Below, one piece after another: positions 8,805 to 17,741 of a DNA stretch of 64,000 bases (positions within the stretch are counted from its first letter, which is position 1; every line of letters begins with the position of its first letter). The DNA lies in NCBI GenBank assembly GCA_047974765.1, contig JBKECP010000009.1:228606-292605 (forward strand), given 5' to 3'. The position numbers and the translations under genes are program-made. This DNA comes from JBKECP01 sp047974765. Its GTDB lineage: Bacteria > Pseudomonadota > Gammaproteobacteria > Pseudomonadales > Halieaceae. Below the pieces are notes generated by a model. The model was not told the origin of the DNA, ran no database searches, and saw only the letters and a program-made list of their open reading frames with translations.

Positions 8805-10607
8805 ATGAAAAAAGAACACCTTATGCGCAGCGTTATAACAAAAGCATTTTTGACAGTAATTTATATGTGGTTTTATTCACTGCCATCACTTGCTGGTGCA
8901 GCCAGTGACAGTGATAACTTTTACCAGTTGCTCGATGAACACTGGCAACATTCGCTACAGGAACAGGTCTGGTTTCGACGCGACCCGGATTCCTTTCGTA
9001 TGGATGGCAGGTTGCCGTCCCTTGGCCCTGAAGCCCGTTTGCGCAGACACCACTATAACGAACAGGTATTGAGTACGCTGGCAAAGATCGAACCGGCGGT
9101 GCTGACACCGTCAGAACAGGTGAGTTATGCCGTATTCAGCTATGAACGACAGGCTGAACGCGCGGCTTTTGCCCAGCTAAATCACTATTTTCCATTGACC
9201 AACCGTACCAGCTGGCAGAGCTATTTTGTTAATGCACCGGAAAATATGTCGTTTTTAAACAAGAAAGATTACGACCGTTATCTGTTGAGCCTTGCCGACT
9301 ATCCTCGTTACAACGCTGAAAATATAGCACGCATGGAGGAGGCGGTGGATCGTGGCCTGACGCACTATTGTGGTTCGATGCAGGGTTTTGAAAACAGTAT
9401 CAGCGACAGTATCGTCAGTGATGTGACCCGCTCGGCACTCTATCAGCCGTTTCAAAATATGCCTGAATCCATTGCCGGGGATGATCGCAAGCATCTGCGT
9501 GAACGGGGGCAGCAGATTATCAGTGAAGCCGTATTACCGGCTTTTCGGGAGTTTCTTGAGTTCTATCTTGAAGAATATAGCGAACACTGCCGTCAGGCAC
9601 CGGGTATAGACAGTGTGGAAGGAGGTGCAGATTACTACCGTTATCTGGTTGGTTTTTATACCACGACAGATTTAAGTCCCGGGCAGGTTCACAAGCTTGG
9701 ACTGGCGGAGGTGGAGCGTATCAGGGCAGAGATGGAGGCTGTTATCGCCGGAGTGGGCTTTAACGGCAGTTTTGCTGACTTTCTGACTTTTTTGCGCAGC
9801 GATCCACGTTTTTATACCGATACGCCAGAGGACTTGATGGAAAAAGTTTCACGTATCGCCAAGCGCATGGATGGTCAGCTGCCGCGTCTGTTTGCAACAC
9901 TACCGCGCAATACTTATGACATAAAAGCTGTGCCGACACTGATCGCTGAGCGGACAACCAGTGCTTATTATGTGCCGGCATCGGGGGATGATCGCACGCC
10001 CGGAACTTATTTTATTAACACATCCCGGCTCGACAGCCGTCCACTTTATGCAATGGAAGCATTAAGTTTTCATGAGGCGGTGCCGGGCCACCATTTGCAA
10101 AATGCCATTGCCCAGGAAGCCGATATCCCGGCTTTTCGCCGTTATCTCAATCACAGTGCTTTTACTGAAGGCTGGGGTTTGTACAGTGAGCGTTTGGGGC
10201 TGGAGGTTGGTTTTTACAGCGATCCTTACAGTAATTTTGGTCGTCTGGCCTATGAGATGTGGCGGGCTTGTCGCCTGGTAGTGGACACGGGTATTCACGC
10301 CTATGGCTGGAGCCGCCAGCAGGCAATTGATTATCTGGCAGACAATACGGCATTGAGTGTGCATGAAGCTACGGCGGAGATTGATCGTTATATTACCTTG
10401 CCGGGGCAGGCGCTGGGTTATAAGGTTGGTGAGATTAAAATCCGTGAGCTGCGACAAAGGGCCGAACAGACACTGGCTGGAGATTTTGATTTGCGTGATT
10501 TTCACGATGTACTGCTGCGCAACGGCTCGTTGCCGATTGCTGTACTGGAAGACCAGGTTAATAAGTACTTGCTGGAACGCATGTCCAGCCGGGAGGCTGA
10601 GCACTGA
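8805..10607 (+). CDS. DUF885 family predicted secreted zinc metallopeptidase
   Basis: 600-residue member of the DUF885 family. The family is predicted to be metallopeptidases from the HEAVPGHH signature, here at residues 423-430 (SFHEAVPGHHLQNA), with a downstream glutamate-rich helix (EGWGLYSERLGLE) that would supply the third ligand. An N-terminal hydrophobic stretch (about residues 12-32) ending in SLAGAAS is a likely signal peptide, so the enzyme should be exported. Either Met1 (8805) or Met7 (8823) could be the start, and neither has a strong Shine-Dalgarno. Its TGA shares one base with the ATG of the permease gene that follows, implying translational coupling. The substrate is unknown. 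Confidence 0.85.
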   Translation: MKKEHLMRSVITKAFLTVIYMWFYSLPSLAGAASDSDNFYQLLDEHWQHSLQEQVWFRRDPDSFRMDGRLPSLGPEARLRRHHYNEQVLSTLAKIEPAVLTPSEQVSYAVFSYERQAERAAFAQLNHYFPLTNRTSWQSYFVNAPENMSFLNKKDYDRYLLSLADYPRYNAENIARMEEAVDRGLTHYCGSMQGFENSISDSIVSDVTRSALYQPFQNMPESIAGDDRKHLRERGQQIISEAVLPAFREFLEFYLEEYSEHCRQAPGIDSVEGGADYYRYLVGFYTTTDLSPGQVHKLGLAEVERIRAEMEAVIAGVGFNGSFADFLTFLRSDPRFYTDTPEDLMEKVSRIAKRMDGQLPRLFATLPRNTYDIKAVPTLIAERTTSAYYVPASGDDRTPGTYFINTSRLDSRPLYAMEALSFHEAVPGHHLQNAIAQEADIPAFRRYLNHSAFTEGWGLYSERLGLEVGFYSDPYSNFGRLAYEMWRACRLVVDTGIHAYGWSRQQAIDYLADNTALSVHEATAEIDRYITLPGQALGYKVGEIKIRELRQRAEQTLAGDFDLRDFHDVLLRNGSLPIAVLEDQVNKYLLERMSSREAEH

Positions 10608-11428
10608 TGGAAGTTCTGATGCAATGGCTGCCAATGCTAGCTATTCTGGTCGGCAGCGGGATTGTGGCGGGGGTGATGGCCGGACTGCTCGGCGTTGGTG
10701 GTGGTATTGTTATTGTACCTGTACTGGAGAGCGCACTGGCCATGATGGGTGTTGATCCCGCTGTGCGCATGCATATTGCTGTAGCCACCTCGCTGGCCAT
10801 TATCGTACCTACCTCCCTGTCTTCTGCCCGCGCCCACCATGCCCGCGGCAGTATCGATATAACGATCGTGCGCGCCTGGGGTTTGTTTATCCTGGTGGGC
10901 TCGGTAATGGGTACCTGGCTGGCCAGTCGCATGGACAGTGGCGTACTGACACTGATGTTTGGCTGTGTGGCCATACTGGTGGCTGTAAAACTGGCTTTGC
11001 CGATGGATGGTTATCATGTTCAGGGTATCAGCTGGCACAGTGGTCCCCTGCGTATTGTGCCGCTGCTGATTGGTGGCCTGTCGAGCATGATCGGTATTGG
11101 TGGTGGCAGTTTTTCGGTGCCTTCGCTAACACTGCTTGGTGTGGATATGCGCCGCGCAGTTGGCACTTCGGCATTGTTTGGGCTGTTGATCAGTCTGCCG
11201 GGGGCGCTGGCCTATGTTGTATCAGGCTGGCAGGACCCACGTATGCCCGATGGCAATATCGGTTATGTCAGTCTGGTTGGTCTGGTTTGTATTGCTCCAA
11301 CGACAGTGCTGGCGGCACCGCTGGGCGTCAAACTTGCTCACCGTTTGTCGCAGCGTACGCTGTCGGTAGTTTTTGCTGTCTTTTTACTGAGTGTAGGTGG
11401 CCGCATGCTGCTGCGCGGGCTGAGCTGA
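10607..11428 (+). CDS. TauE/SafE (TSUP) family permease
   Basis: 273-residue polytopic membrane protein with about eight hydrophobic segments and the two inverted family repeats. These are marked by GLLGVGGGIVIVPVL near residue 25 and MIGIGGGSFSVPSL near residue 164, the duplicated glycine-rich signature of TSUP proteins. Members export or import small sulphur- or carbon-containing anions such as sulfite, sulfoacetate or related organic acids. The substrate here is not deducible. It is coupled by a one-base overlap to the DUF885 peptidase gene, which is an unexplained pairing. Downstream lies repeat copy B and a convergent gene. Confidence 0.9.
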   Translation: MEVLMQWLPMLAILVGSGIVAGVMAGLLGVGGGIVIVPVLESALAMMGVDPAVRMHIAVATSLAIIVPTSLSSARAHHARGSIDITIVRAWGLFILVGSVMGTWLASRMDSGVLTLMFGCVAILVAVKLALPMDGYHVQGISWHSGPLRIVPLLIGGLSSMIGIGGGSFSVPSLTLLGVDMRRAVGTSALFGLLISLPGALAYVVSGWQDPRMPDGNIGYVSLVGLVCIAPTTVLAAPLGVKLAHRLSQRTLSVVFAVFLLSVGGRMLLRGLS

Positions 11429-11460
11429 TCGCCAGTATAAGCAGTTCGACAGCCTGCGGA

Positions 11461-11646
11461 TATTATCAATCCGGCAGTCAAACAGATGAATTCTTCACTA
11501 TTTGCTTGATTTGCTTGATTTGCTTGTGCTCGAAAAACCGGGAAATTTGTAAAGTCCCTTGTTTTTAACGGTTCGCACTGGCTTTAGCCAGCGGCGGTGC
11601 ATCCATGCACCGCAAATTAATCCGGCTGAATGTCTGTCGGATCAAG
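11461..11646 (-). repeat. Dispersed hairpin-rich repeat, copy B
   Basis: About 185 bp between two convergent genes, aligning over its length with copies A and C. Its 9-bp stem (GCGGTGCAT at 11594-11602, ATGCACCGC at 11605-11613) differs from the copy A stem by two compensating base-pair changes. A second hairpin, CTGGC-TTTA-GCCAG, precedes it. The element also carries three tandem copies of a 9-bp unit (TTTGCTTGA) at 11501-11527, absent from the other copies. The outer end overlaps the last codons and TGA of the nitronate monooxygenase gene, so that protein's C-terminus is partly read from the repeat boundary. Confidence 0.72.
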
Positions 11647-12613
11647 AGTAAGGCAGTGACAGTCGCGCACGCGCAGCTGCGTATTCTTTTTTCAGGCGTT
11701 CGATGACAACGGCGGTCGGAGTGACTTCTGTAATTGCGCCGATACCCTGGCCACAGCCCCAGATATCCTTCCAGGCTTTGGCTCCCGTATTGCCCCCGGA
11801 GCCGAAATTCATGGCTGAAGGGTCACTCTCGGGCAGATTTTTGGGGTCCAGTCCCGCCGCTTCGATGGAAGGGCGCAGATAGTTGCCGTGTACGCCAGTA
11901 AATAAGTTGGTGTAAACAATATCATCGGCATTGCAATCTACAATGGCCTGTTTGTAACTGCCTTCGGCATTGGCCTCCTCGGTAGCGATAAACGCCGAAC
12001 CGATATAACCCAGATCGGCACCCATGGCCTGGGCACCGAGAATGGCATCGCCACTGGCGATAGCGCCGGATAATAATAATGGCCCATCAAACCACTGGCG
12101 GATTTCCTGAATCAGGGCAAAAGGTGAAAGTGTACCGGCGTGACCACCGGCGCCGGTTGCCACGGCAATCAGGCCATCGGCACCTTTTTCAATAGCTTTT
12201 TTGGCAAAGTAATTGTTGATGATGTCATGAAAGACCAGACCGCCGTAGGTGTGTACGGCTTCATTGACAAATTCCTTGGCACCCAGCGAGGTAATCACGA
12301 TCGGTACCTTGTATTTCACGCACATTTCTAAATCGTGCTCCAGGCGATTATTGGAGTTATGCACAATCTGGTTGACGGCAAAGGGGGCTGCCGGTTGATC
12401 TGGATTAGCCTGGTTGTAGGCGTCGAGCTCTTCGGTAATCTGTTGTAACCAGTGCTCAAATGCTTCGGCTGGCCGCGCATTCAGAGAAGGAAAGGAGCCG
12501 ACGATGCCAGCCTTGCACTGGGCGATGACCAGCTCGGGGTTGGAGATAATAAACAGTGGAGAGCCAACAACGGGTAGTTGCAAGCGGCTTGATAGGGATT
12601 CGGGAAGTGCCAT
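11642..12613 (-). CDS. Nitronate monooxygenase (2-nitropropane dioxygenase family)
   Basis: FMN-dependent TIM-barrel flavoenzyme that oxidises alkyl nitronates to carbonyl compounds and nitrite, cytoplasmic. Family features visible in the 323 residues are the N-terminal LPVVGSPLFIISNPELVIAQ segment, GADGLIAVATGAGGHAG (phosphate/FMN region, with the His often invoked as catalytic base), LLSGAIASGDAILGAQAMGADLGYIGSAFIATEEA (second FMN-phosphate loop) and a C-terminal GQGIGAI stretch. It is divergent from the PadR regulator at 12755, with two palindromic sites in the shared promoter region, so it is a likely PadR target. The stop codon sits in repeat copy B. Confidence 0.88.
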   Translation of the reverse strand: MALPESLSSRLQLPVVGSPLFIISNPELVIAQCKAGIVGSFPSLNARPAEAFEHWLQQITEELDAYNQANPDQPAAPFAVNQIVHNSNNRLEHDLEMCVKYKVPIVITSLGAKEFVNEAVHTYGGLVFHDIINNYFAKKAIEKGADGLIAVATGAGGHAGTLSPFALIQEIRQWFDGPLLLSGAIASGDAILGAQAMGADLGYIGSAFIATEEANAEGSYKQAIVDCNADDIVYTNLFTGVHGNYLRPSIEAAGLDPKNLPESDPSAMNFGSGGNTGAKAWKDIWGCGQGIGAITEVTPTAVVIERLKKEYAAARARLSLPYS

Positions 12614-12658
12614 AGCCAGAGTTCCTCTATTTGTTGGGCATATGTCAAAGTATACTGC

Positions 12659-12704
12659 TATGCAATTTATTGCATAATATAAAAATATGCAAATTTTTGT
12701 ATAT
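12659..12704. promoter_or_regulatory. Tandem palindromic operators in the nmo-padR divergent promoter
   Basis: Two adjacent dyads lie between the divergent genes. The first is perfect, TATGCAA-ttta-TTGCATA at 12659-12676. The second, at 12685-12704, is a 20-bp near-palindrome (ATATGCAAA with TTTGTATAT, one mismatch). They share the half-site TATGCAA. The surrounding DNA is AT-rich and likely contains both promoters. Autoregulation by the adjacent PadR protein is the simplest reading (inference). Confidence 0.6.
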
Positions 12705-12754
12705 CAAGTCAGAGCGGGCTATGCTGAACACACCTGTTGCAGACGGATGATTTT

Positions 12755-13309
12755 ATGGCCCTGTCGCATGCGATTATGACGGCCCTGCTCGAAGATGATA
12801 TGTCAGGTTACGAGCTGGCCAAGGCTTTTGATGTTTCACTCGGATTATTCTGGCGGGCCAGTCACCAGCAGATCTACCAGGAGCTGCGCAAGCTGGTTGG
12901 CAAGGCCTATCTTGATCGGGAAACTGTTGCCCAGCAGGGCAAGCCGGATAAAATTATCCATCGCCTGACTGATGTTGGCCGTGAGGCATTGGCCGAATGG
13001 ATCTGGCAGGAAAGTCGGGTGCAGGGAGCAAAGGATGATTTATGGGTCAAGCTTTATAACCTGAATTCAAACAATGTTTCCCGCCTTGCCGAAGAAATCA
13101 GTGGTCGTAGAGACGAAATGATGAACCGGCTTTATCTTTATGAAAAAATTCGTCGTCGTCACTATGCGGACCCTGAAACACTGCCAGTGCGGCGCAAGGG
13201 GGTTTATCTTGCCCTGATTGCAGGTATTGCCCAGGGTGAGCATTTTCTGGCCTGGTGTGATCAGGCACTGGAAATGATGGCACGTATTGAATCTGCTGAA
13301 GACGCATAG
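12755..13309 (+). CDS. PadR family transcriptional regulator
   Basis: Winged-helix repressor with the typical PadR N-terminus (MALSHAIMTALLEDDMSGYE at residues 1-20), recognition segment (ASHQQIYQELRKLVGKAYLD) and a C-terminal vinculin-like (Vir) coiled-coil domain used for dimerisation, 184 residues in all. I start it at the ATG at 12755 because PadR proteins begin at MALSHAI. The frame extends to a TTG at 12737, which adds only six residues. PadR regulators usually respond to phenolic or other small toxic compounds. Here the neighbour across the tandem palindromes is nitronate monooxygenase, suggesting control of detoxification. Confidence 0.9.
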   Translation: MALSHAIMTALLEDDMSGYELAKAFDVSLGLFWRASHQQIYQELRKLVGKAYLDRETVAQQGKPDKIIHRLTDVGREALAEWIWQESRVQGAKDDLWVKLYNLNSNNVSRLAEEISGRRDEMMNRLYLYEKIRRRHYADPETLPVRRKGVYLALIAGIAQGEHFLAWCDQALEMMARIESAEDA

Positions 13310-13365
13310 CCTGTGGACAAGCCCTTGGGCATAATGCGGTTCTCACTTTGCCTGGCACAAAGAAC

Positions 13366-15063
13366 ATGTACCACCAGTATTTTGGCCTGAAGGAAGCGCC
13401 ATTTTCGATTGCGGTCAATCCCCGCTATCTGTTTATGAGTCCTCGCCACCGCGATGCACTGGCGCACCTGCTTTACGGTATAGGTTCCGGTGGTTTTATT
13501 TTACTCAGCGGTGAGGTGGGGACCGGCAAAACCACTATTAACCGCTGCCTGCTGGAGCAATTGCCTGATGATACCGATGTTGCCATTATTCTGAACCCGG
13601 CTCTGGATGCGCTTGAGTTGTTGGCCAGTGTTTGTGATGAGCTGGGTATTGATACCGCAGTAGATACTATGAGTCTCAAATTATTGACTGATGCTTTGCA
13701 TCAGTTTCTGCTTGAGAACTATCAGCGTGGACGCAAGACGGTATTGTTAATTGATGAGGCCCAGCATTTGAGCTTTGATGTGCTGGAACAAATCCGTTTG
13801 CTGACCAATCTTGAAACCCACTCGCAAAAATTGTTGCAGATAGTGCTGGTAGGTCAGCCTGAACTGGCGGCTATGTTACAACGGCCACAACTGCGCCAGC
13901 TCAATCAGCGTATCAGTGCACGTTACGAACTGGCTGCTTTGAACGCTTCAGAAAGTGCGGCCTATGTTCGCCATCGCTTGCAGGTGGCTGGGCTGAGTGC
14001 TGGTCAGACACTGTTTTCAGCAGGGGCGCTGCGGGCTGTGCATCGTTACAGCGGTGGTATTCCCCGCTTGATTAATCTGGTTTGTGACCGCGCTTTGCTG
14101 GGAGCTTACGGCAGGGATTGTAACCAGGTTGATGCTGCCATGATTCGCAGTGCCGCTCGTGAAGTTATGGGGGCGCAGGTGCGTACTACTCGCTCGCCCT
14201 GGTTGATATTTGCTGTTTTGCTAACAGTCATGCTGTTGGCTGTTGGCTTGTACCGATGGCAGCGCACTGATTTTGGTACGGCTGAAGCACAAGCTGAGCT
14301 GTACGCCCGACCCACAGCTGTTGCGGGTATGACCGATAAAGCCGCACCGACAACTGAAGTTGTTGCGCCTTTGATACAAAGGCCGGATAAATCGCAACCT
14401 GCTGCCACGGAAGCGGTAGAAGATACGGTGTCGCGTGAGATAAGTGCCCTCACTGATACCCGTTGGCTGATGCCGCCAGATGTCGCTGCACGTTATCTTT
14501 GGTCATTGTATGGAGTGGCTCTGCCGCCGGTTGATGCTTGTCCCCAAAACGTCGAGGAAAGCCTTGTTTGCTACCGGGGGCAAACTCGTAGCTGGGATGT
14601 ACTGGCTGCGTATAAGCGACCGGTATTTCTGGATTTGCGCAATGAGGCGGGCTATCCGGCAGGGGCTGTTTTAATCAGTGTTGAGGCCCGGCAGGCCCGG
14701 GTGATGAGCGACAACGGCATGCAGCTGGTGCCTTTGTCCAGACTGGCGTCCTTGTGGAATGGAGGCTTTTACCTGCTTTGGCGGCCACCGGAGGGCTTTG
14801 ATGGCTCACTGGCTCCTGGCGATCAGGGGGTGGCAGTGGCCGAGGTGGCGCGTCTGTTTGCACAGCTTGATGGTCAGAGCAGGGTATTGGCCACTACGGT
14901 TTTTAACCGCGCTCTGGAACAGCGGGTGCGATTGTTTCAGCAGGAACAGCAGTTACAGCCCGATGGGGTTGTTGGTGTAATGACACTGTTGCGCCTCAAC
15001 CAGTTATTACACATTGATACCTTGCAGGCTCTGGGCCTGAATATCGCGGAGGATCGCAAATGA
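13366..15063 (+). CDS. gspA: GspA/ExeA-type AAA ATPase with peptidoglycan-binding domain
   Basis: 565-residue inner-membrane ATPase. In Aeromonas, ExeA works with ExeB to let the type II secretin insert through the peptidoglycan. The AAA domain has Walker A GEVGTGKTT (49-57), Walker B VLLIDEAQH and a sensor region GIPRLINLVCDRAL. One membrane helix follows (LIFAVLLTVMLLAVGLYRW, about 282-300). The periplasmic part has a degenerate C39-peptidase-like segment and a C-terminal peptidoglycan-binding motif (RLFQQEQQLQPDGVVGVMTL). The ATG at 13366 (MYHQYFGL) fits the family, whereas the TTG at 13348 is less likely. The gspB gene starts 35 bases later. No other type II secretion gene is in the window. 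Confidence 0.9.
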   Translation: MYHQYFGLKEAPFSIAVNPRYLFMSPRHRDALAHLLYGIGSGGFILLSGEVGTGKTTINRCLLEQLPDDTDVAIILNPALDALELLASVCDELGIDTAVDTMSLKLLTDALHQFLLENYQRGRKTVLLIDEAQHLSFDVLEQIRLLTNLETHSQKLLQIVLVGQPELAAMLQRPQLRQLNQRISARYELAALNASESAAYVRHRLQVAGLSAGQTLFSAGALRAVHRYSGGIPRLINLVCDRALLGAYGRDCNQVDAAMIRSAAREVMGAQVRTTRSPWLIFAVLLTVMLLAVGLYRWQRTDFGTAEAQAELYARPTAVAGMTDKAAPTTEVVAPLIQRPDKSQPAATEAVEDTVSREISALTDTRWLMPPDVAARYLWSLYGVALPPVDACPQNVEESLVCYRGQTRSWDVLAAYKRPVFLDLRNEAGYPAGAVLISVEARQARVMSDNGMQLVPLSRLASLWNGGFYLLWRPPEGFDGSLAPGDQGVAVAEVARLFAQLDGQSRVLATTVFNRALEQRVRLFQQEQQLQPDGVVGVMTLLRLNQLLHIDTLQALGLNIAEDRK

Positions 15064-15097
15064 TACCTGTACATAATGTCTGCGGCAGGTGTTTTTT

Positions 15098-16030
15098 GTG
15101 TCGCTGATACTGGATGCAATTAATCGCTCCCAGCGCGAGCAGGCTGTAAACAGTGATGTGCCCGGGCTGGAAAACCGTCACTATCAAGAGACCACTACTA
15201 TTAGTCGCCATCACCGGATACATATGATACTGATTGCGGCATTGATCGTTGCCCTGATTGTCATTGGCTGGTTATTGCTTAAGCCTGCTGTGCAGGAGCG
15301 GCGTGCTTCGGTAGAGCCTGTCATCGAAAATGCCCGGATAGCGAACAGTACAGTGGTGGCGCCTGTTGTAAGTTCACCGCCGGAAACGGCCAAAACAGCC
15401 CGGCATATGGAGTCTGCCCCTGTAAACGCTGCTGCTTCTTCGCCTGAACAGGCAACAGCGGTTACTGCCAGTGCATATGTAGCATCCGGTAGGGTTGCAC
15501 CTTCTGTTGAAGGTGCTGCGGCTTCTGCCAAACCTTCCGCCAGATCCTCTGCCAAAGTTGCTGCGCTGTATGCCGGGTATTCGGATGTGGCTGCTGAACC
15601 CGATACCAGGGAACAATATGTGACATCTGTAACTGTTGATACAGAAAAAACGGTCAATGTGAAAAAGACAGGCAATAGGGCAGAGGTCGATGATCATCGT
15701 GAGGAAGCACTGGATGTAGCCAGCATGCTGGCGATGGCTCAAAGTGAGCTTGCGCAAAAAGAAGCACAGGTGCAGATACATGTGGCGCCCTTTATCAGTG
15801 AACTGTCCCAGCAGCGCAAGGATGCCATTCCAACCCTGCTTTACAGCGCACATAACTATCGCGGGCAGGGAGGTGCTTCAACAGTGCTGATTAACGGTAA
15901 AACAGTCCGTGCGGGTGAAAATATTGGCAAAGGGGTTCGGGTGGATGAAATTCTGCCAGATGCAGTTGTATTGCGTTTTCAAGGTGAACAGTTTCGTCTG
16001 AGGGCGCTGAACAGCTGGGTCAATCTGTGA
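15098..16030 (+). CDS. gspB: GspB-type general secretion pathway protein B
   Basis: 310-residue bitopic protein and partner of GspA/ExeA in secretin assembly. The N-terminus MSLILDAINRSQREQ is the family hallmark and fixes the start at the GTG at 15098, preceded by AGGTG. A GTG three codons upstream is in frame but less fitting. One membrane helix (about residues 43-63, LIAALIVALIVIGWLLL) is followed by a long low-complexity A/S/T/P-rich periplasmic linker. The conserved C-terminal domain contains AIPTLLYSAHNY, STVLINGKTVRAGE and the closing F.L..LNSW motif. It pairs with gspA as a two-gene operon. Confidence 0.88.
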   Translation: MSLILDAINRSQREQAVNSDVPGLENRHYQETTTISRHHRIHMILIAALIVALIVIGWLLLKPAVQERRASVEPVIENARIANSTVVAPVVSSPPETAKTARHMESAPVNAAASSPEQATAVTASAYVASGRVAPSVEGAAASAKPSARSSAKVAALYAGYSDVAAEPDTREQYVTSVTVDTEKTVNVKKTGNRAEVDDHREEALDVASMLAMAQSELAQKEAQVQIHVAPFISELSQQRKDAIPTLLYSAHNYRGQGGASTVLINGKTVRAGENIGKGVRVDEILPDAVVLRFQGEQFRLRALNSWVNL

Positions 16031-16107
16031 TATGGCCGCGCCGTGTTGAAAATCTGTTTTTATCATTAGTGCAACAGGTATTTATCGTCGGTCCGGGTGG
16101 CAGGGGT

Positions 16108-17673
16108 TTACGTTGGCTGAATAATCACTTCCATACCATGCCTGGCCAGTATGTTTTTTTCCTGTTCGAGTTCCCAGGCGGTGAGAGGGTGTTCCTGTAG
16201 CCAGCCATCAGGTAATACCAGTGTCAGTGAATCAGGTGTAAATTTAAGTTCGGATTCAGGAAGTTGTTCCAGTCGCTCAACATGTTTGAATAAAAAAGCC
16301 AGACGCAACAGGGTTATCAGCCGCAGCAATCGCGGCCATTCGGTTTCAGGAAATTCAGCCCAGGTGGCAGCGTCCAGCTTGCCGCGGTGAGTCTGTGCCA
16401 GCAGCGCCAGCTGTTCCTGCTCTTCCTGGGAAAAACCGGGCAGGTCAGCATTGCGCAGTAGATAGGCTGAATGGCGGTAGTAGTGTTTGTGTGAAATAGC
16501 TTTGCCGATATCCAGTGTTGCCGCGGCCCGCCGCAGCAGGCGCCGATCTGATGACGTTAGCCCCCAGCTTTGACGGGATGCCTCGTAGAGTATTTGTACC
16601 CGTCGTTCAACAATGGCAGCCACTGGACAGTCGACTGAATAACGCTGCATCAGTGCGTTGATCGTACGTTCGCGCACATCCTCGTGAGACAGGCGTCCCA
16701 TCAAATCGTAAATCACCCCTTCACGCAGTGCACCCCTGGAGGTGCGCATTGTCTGAATACCAAGGGTGTCAAAGAGCGCTCGGGTAATGGCGATACCCGC
16801 CACAATGACATTGCGCCGCTGGGGCGACAGACCACGTAATTTGAGAGTGTCGAAATGTTTGTATTTCAACACTTTCTGTTCGAGCTTGAGGAGGGATGAA
16901 GCATCGATGCCGCTACTGCACCAGCCGTATTCGGTGACAATACCCTCAATGGCATGCAGGGTGCCTGATGAGCCGACACAGTCCACCCACAAATCACTGC
17001 GAAAATCATGGCGCACATAGGAAATTTCGAGTTTTGCTTTTTTATAGGCTGAACGGAAGTTTTCGGCACTGATATTGCCTTGTGCGAAGAACTCGCGGGA
17101 ATAGGAGACACAGCCCATTTGCAGACTTTCCAGTGAGCGGGGCTCAAAACGTTCGCCCACAATCAACTCGGTGCTGCCGCCGCCAATGTCGATGACCAGG
17201 CGGGCCTGGGCGTCATCCGCCAGCGTATGCGCCACGCCGAGATAGACCAGGCGGGCTTCTTCACGACCGTAAATAATATCCACCGCCCTGCCCAGCAGCT
17301 CGCGGGCAGGGCGGGTAAAGTCCCGCCGGTTTTTGGCAACCCGCAGAGTATGGGTGGCCACAATTCGCAACCGCTCCGGTTCCACCGCACCCAGTAATTG
17401 GCCAAAGCGGGCCAGACACTCCAAGCCCCGATTAATGGCTTCCTCACTGAGACAGCCATTTTCCAGACCGGCTCCCAGCTGGACCTTTTCCGCCAGTTTT
17501 TCCACCGGACGCATTTCGCCGTGTTCGACACGAACAACAATGAGATGAAATGAATTACTGCCAAGATCAATGGCTGCCAGCAGGCTGCCGTCGGCGAGTG
17601 CTTCCTGAGAGTCTGCTTCGATGTTCCGGGACACGATAGCGGATACTTCCTGCGTGAAGATAATGCTACACAT
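16108..17673 (-). CDS. ppx: Exopolyphosphatase / guanosine pentaphosphate phosphatase (Ppx/GppA)
   Basis: Releases orthophosphate from polyphosphate ends (Ppx) or converts pppGpp to ppGpp (GppA). The domains cannot separate the two, though the length (about 521 residues) and C-terminal HD-like helical domain favour Ppx. The sugar-kinase/HSP70-fold phosphate loops are clear: AAIDLGSNSFHLIVVRV near the N-terminus and LVIDIGGGSTELIVG near residue 148. The C-terminal helical half includes LRRAAATLDIGKAISHKHYYRHSAY. Candidate starts are the ATG at 17673 (chosen) and a GTG at 17700. It lies at the end of the minus-strand run and begins 68 bases after alr, so it may be cotranscribed. Confidence 0.9.
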   Translation of the reverse strand: MCSIIFTQEVSAIVSRNIEADSQEALADGSLLAAIDLGSNSFHLIVVRVEHGEMRPVEKLAEKVQLGAGLENGCLSEEAINRGLECLARFGQLLGAVEPERLRIVATHTLRVAKNRRDFTRPARELLGRAVDIIYGREEARLVYLGVAHTLADDAQARLVIDIGGGSTELIVGERFEPRSLESLQMGCVSYSREFFAQGNISAENFRSAYKKAKLEISYVRHDFRSDLWVDCVGSSGTLHAIEGIVTEYGWCSSGIDASSLLKLEQKVLKYKHFDTLKLRGLSPQRRNVIVAGIAITRALFDTLGIQTMRTSRGALREGVIYDLMGRLSHEDVRERTINALMQRYSVDCPVAAIVERRVQILYEASRQSWGLTSSDRRLLRRAAATLDIGKAISHKHYYRHSAYLLRNADLPGFSQEEQEQLALLAQTHRGKLDAATWAEFPETEWPRLLRLITLLRLAFLFKHVERLEQLPESELKFTPDSLTLVLPDGWLQEHPLTAWELEQEKNILARHGMEVIIQPT

Positions 17674-17741
17674 AGTAGCGGATTGCTCTCGTTGGCGCAC
17701 ACTGAATATAAGGTGAAAAAAGATGACAGGTATTGTCGATG

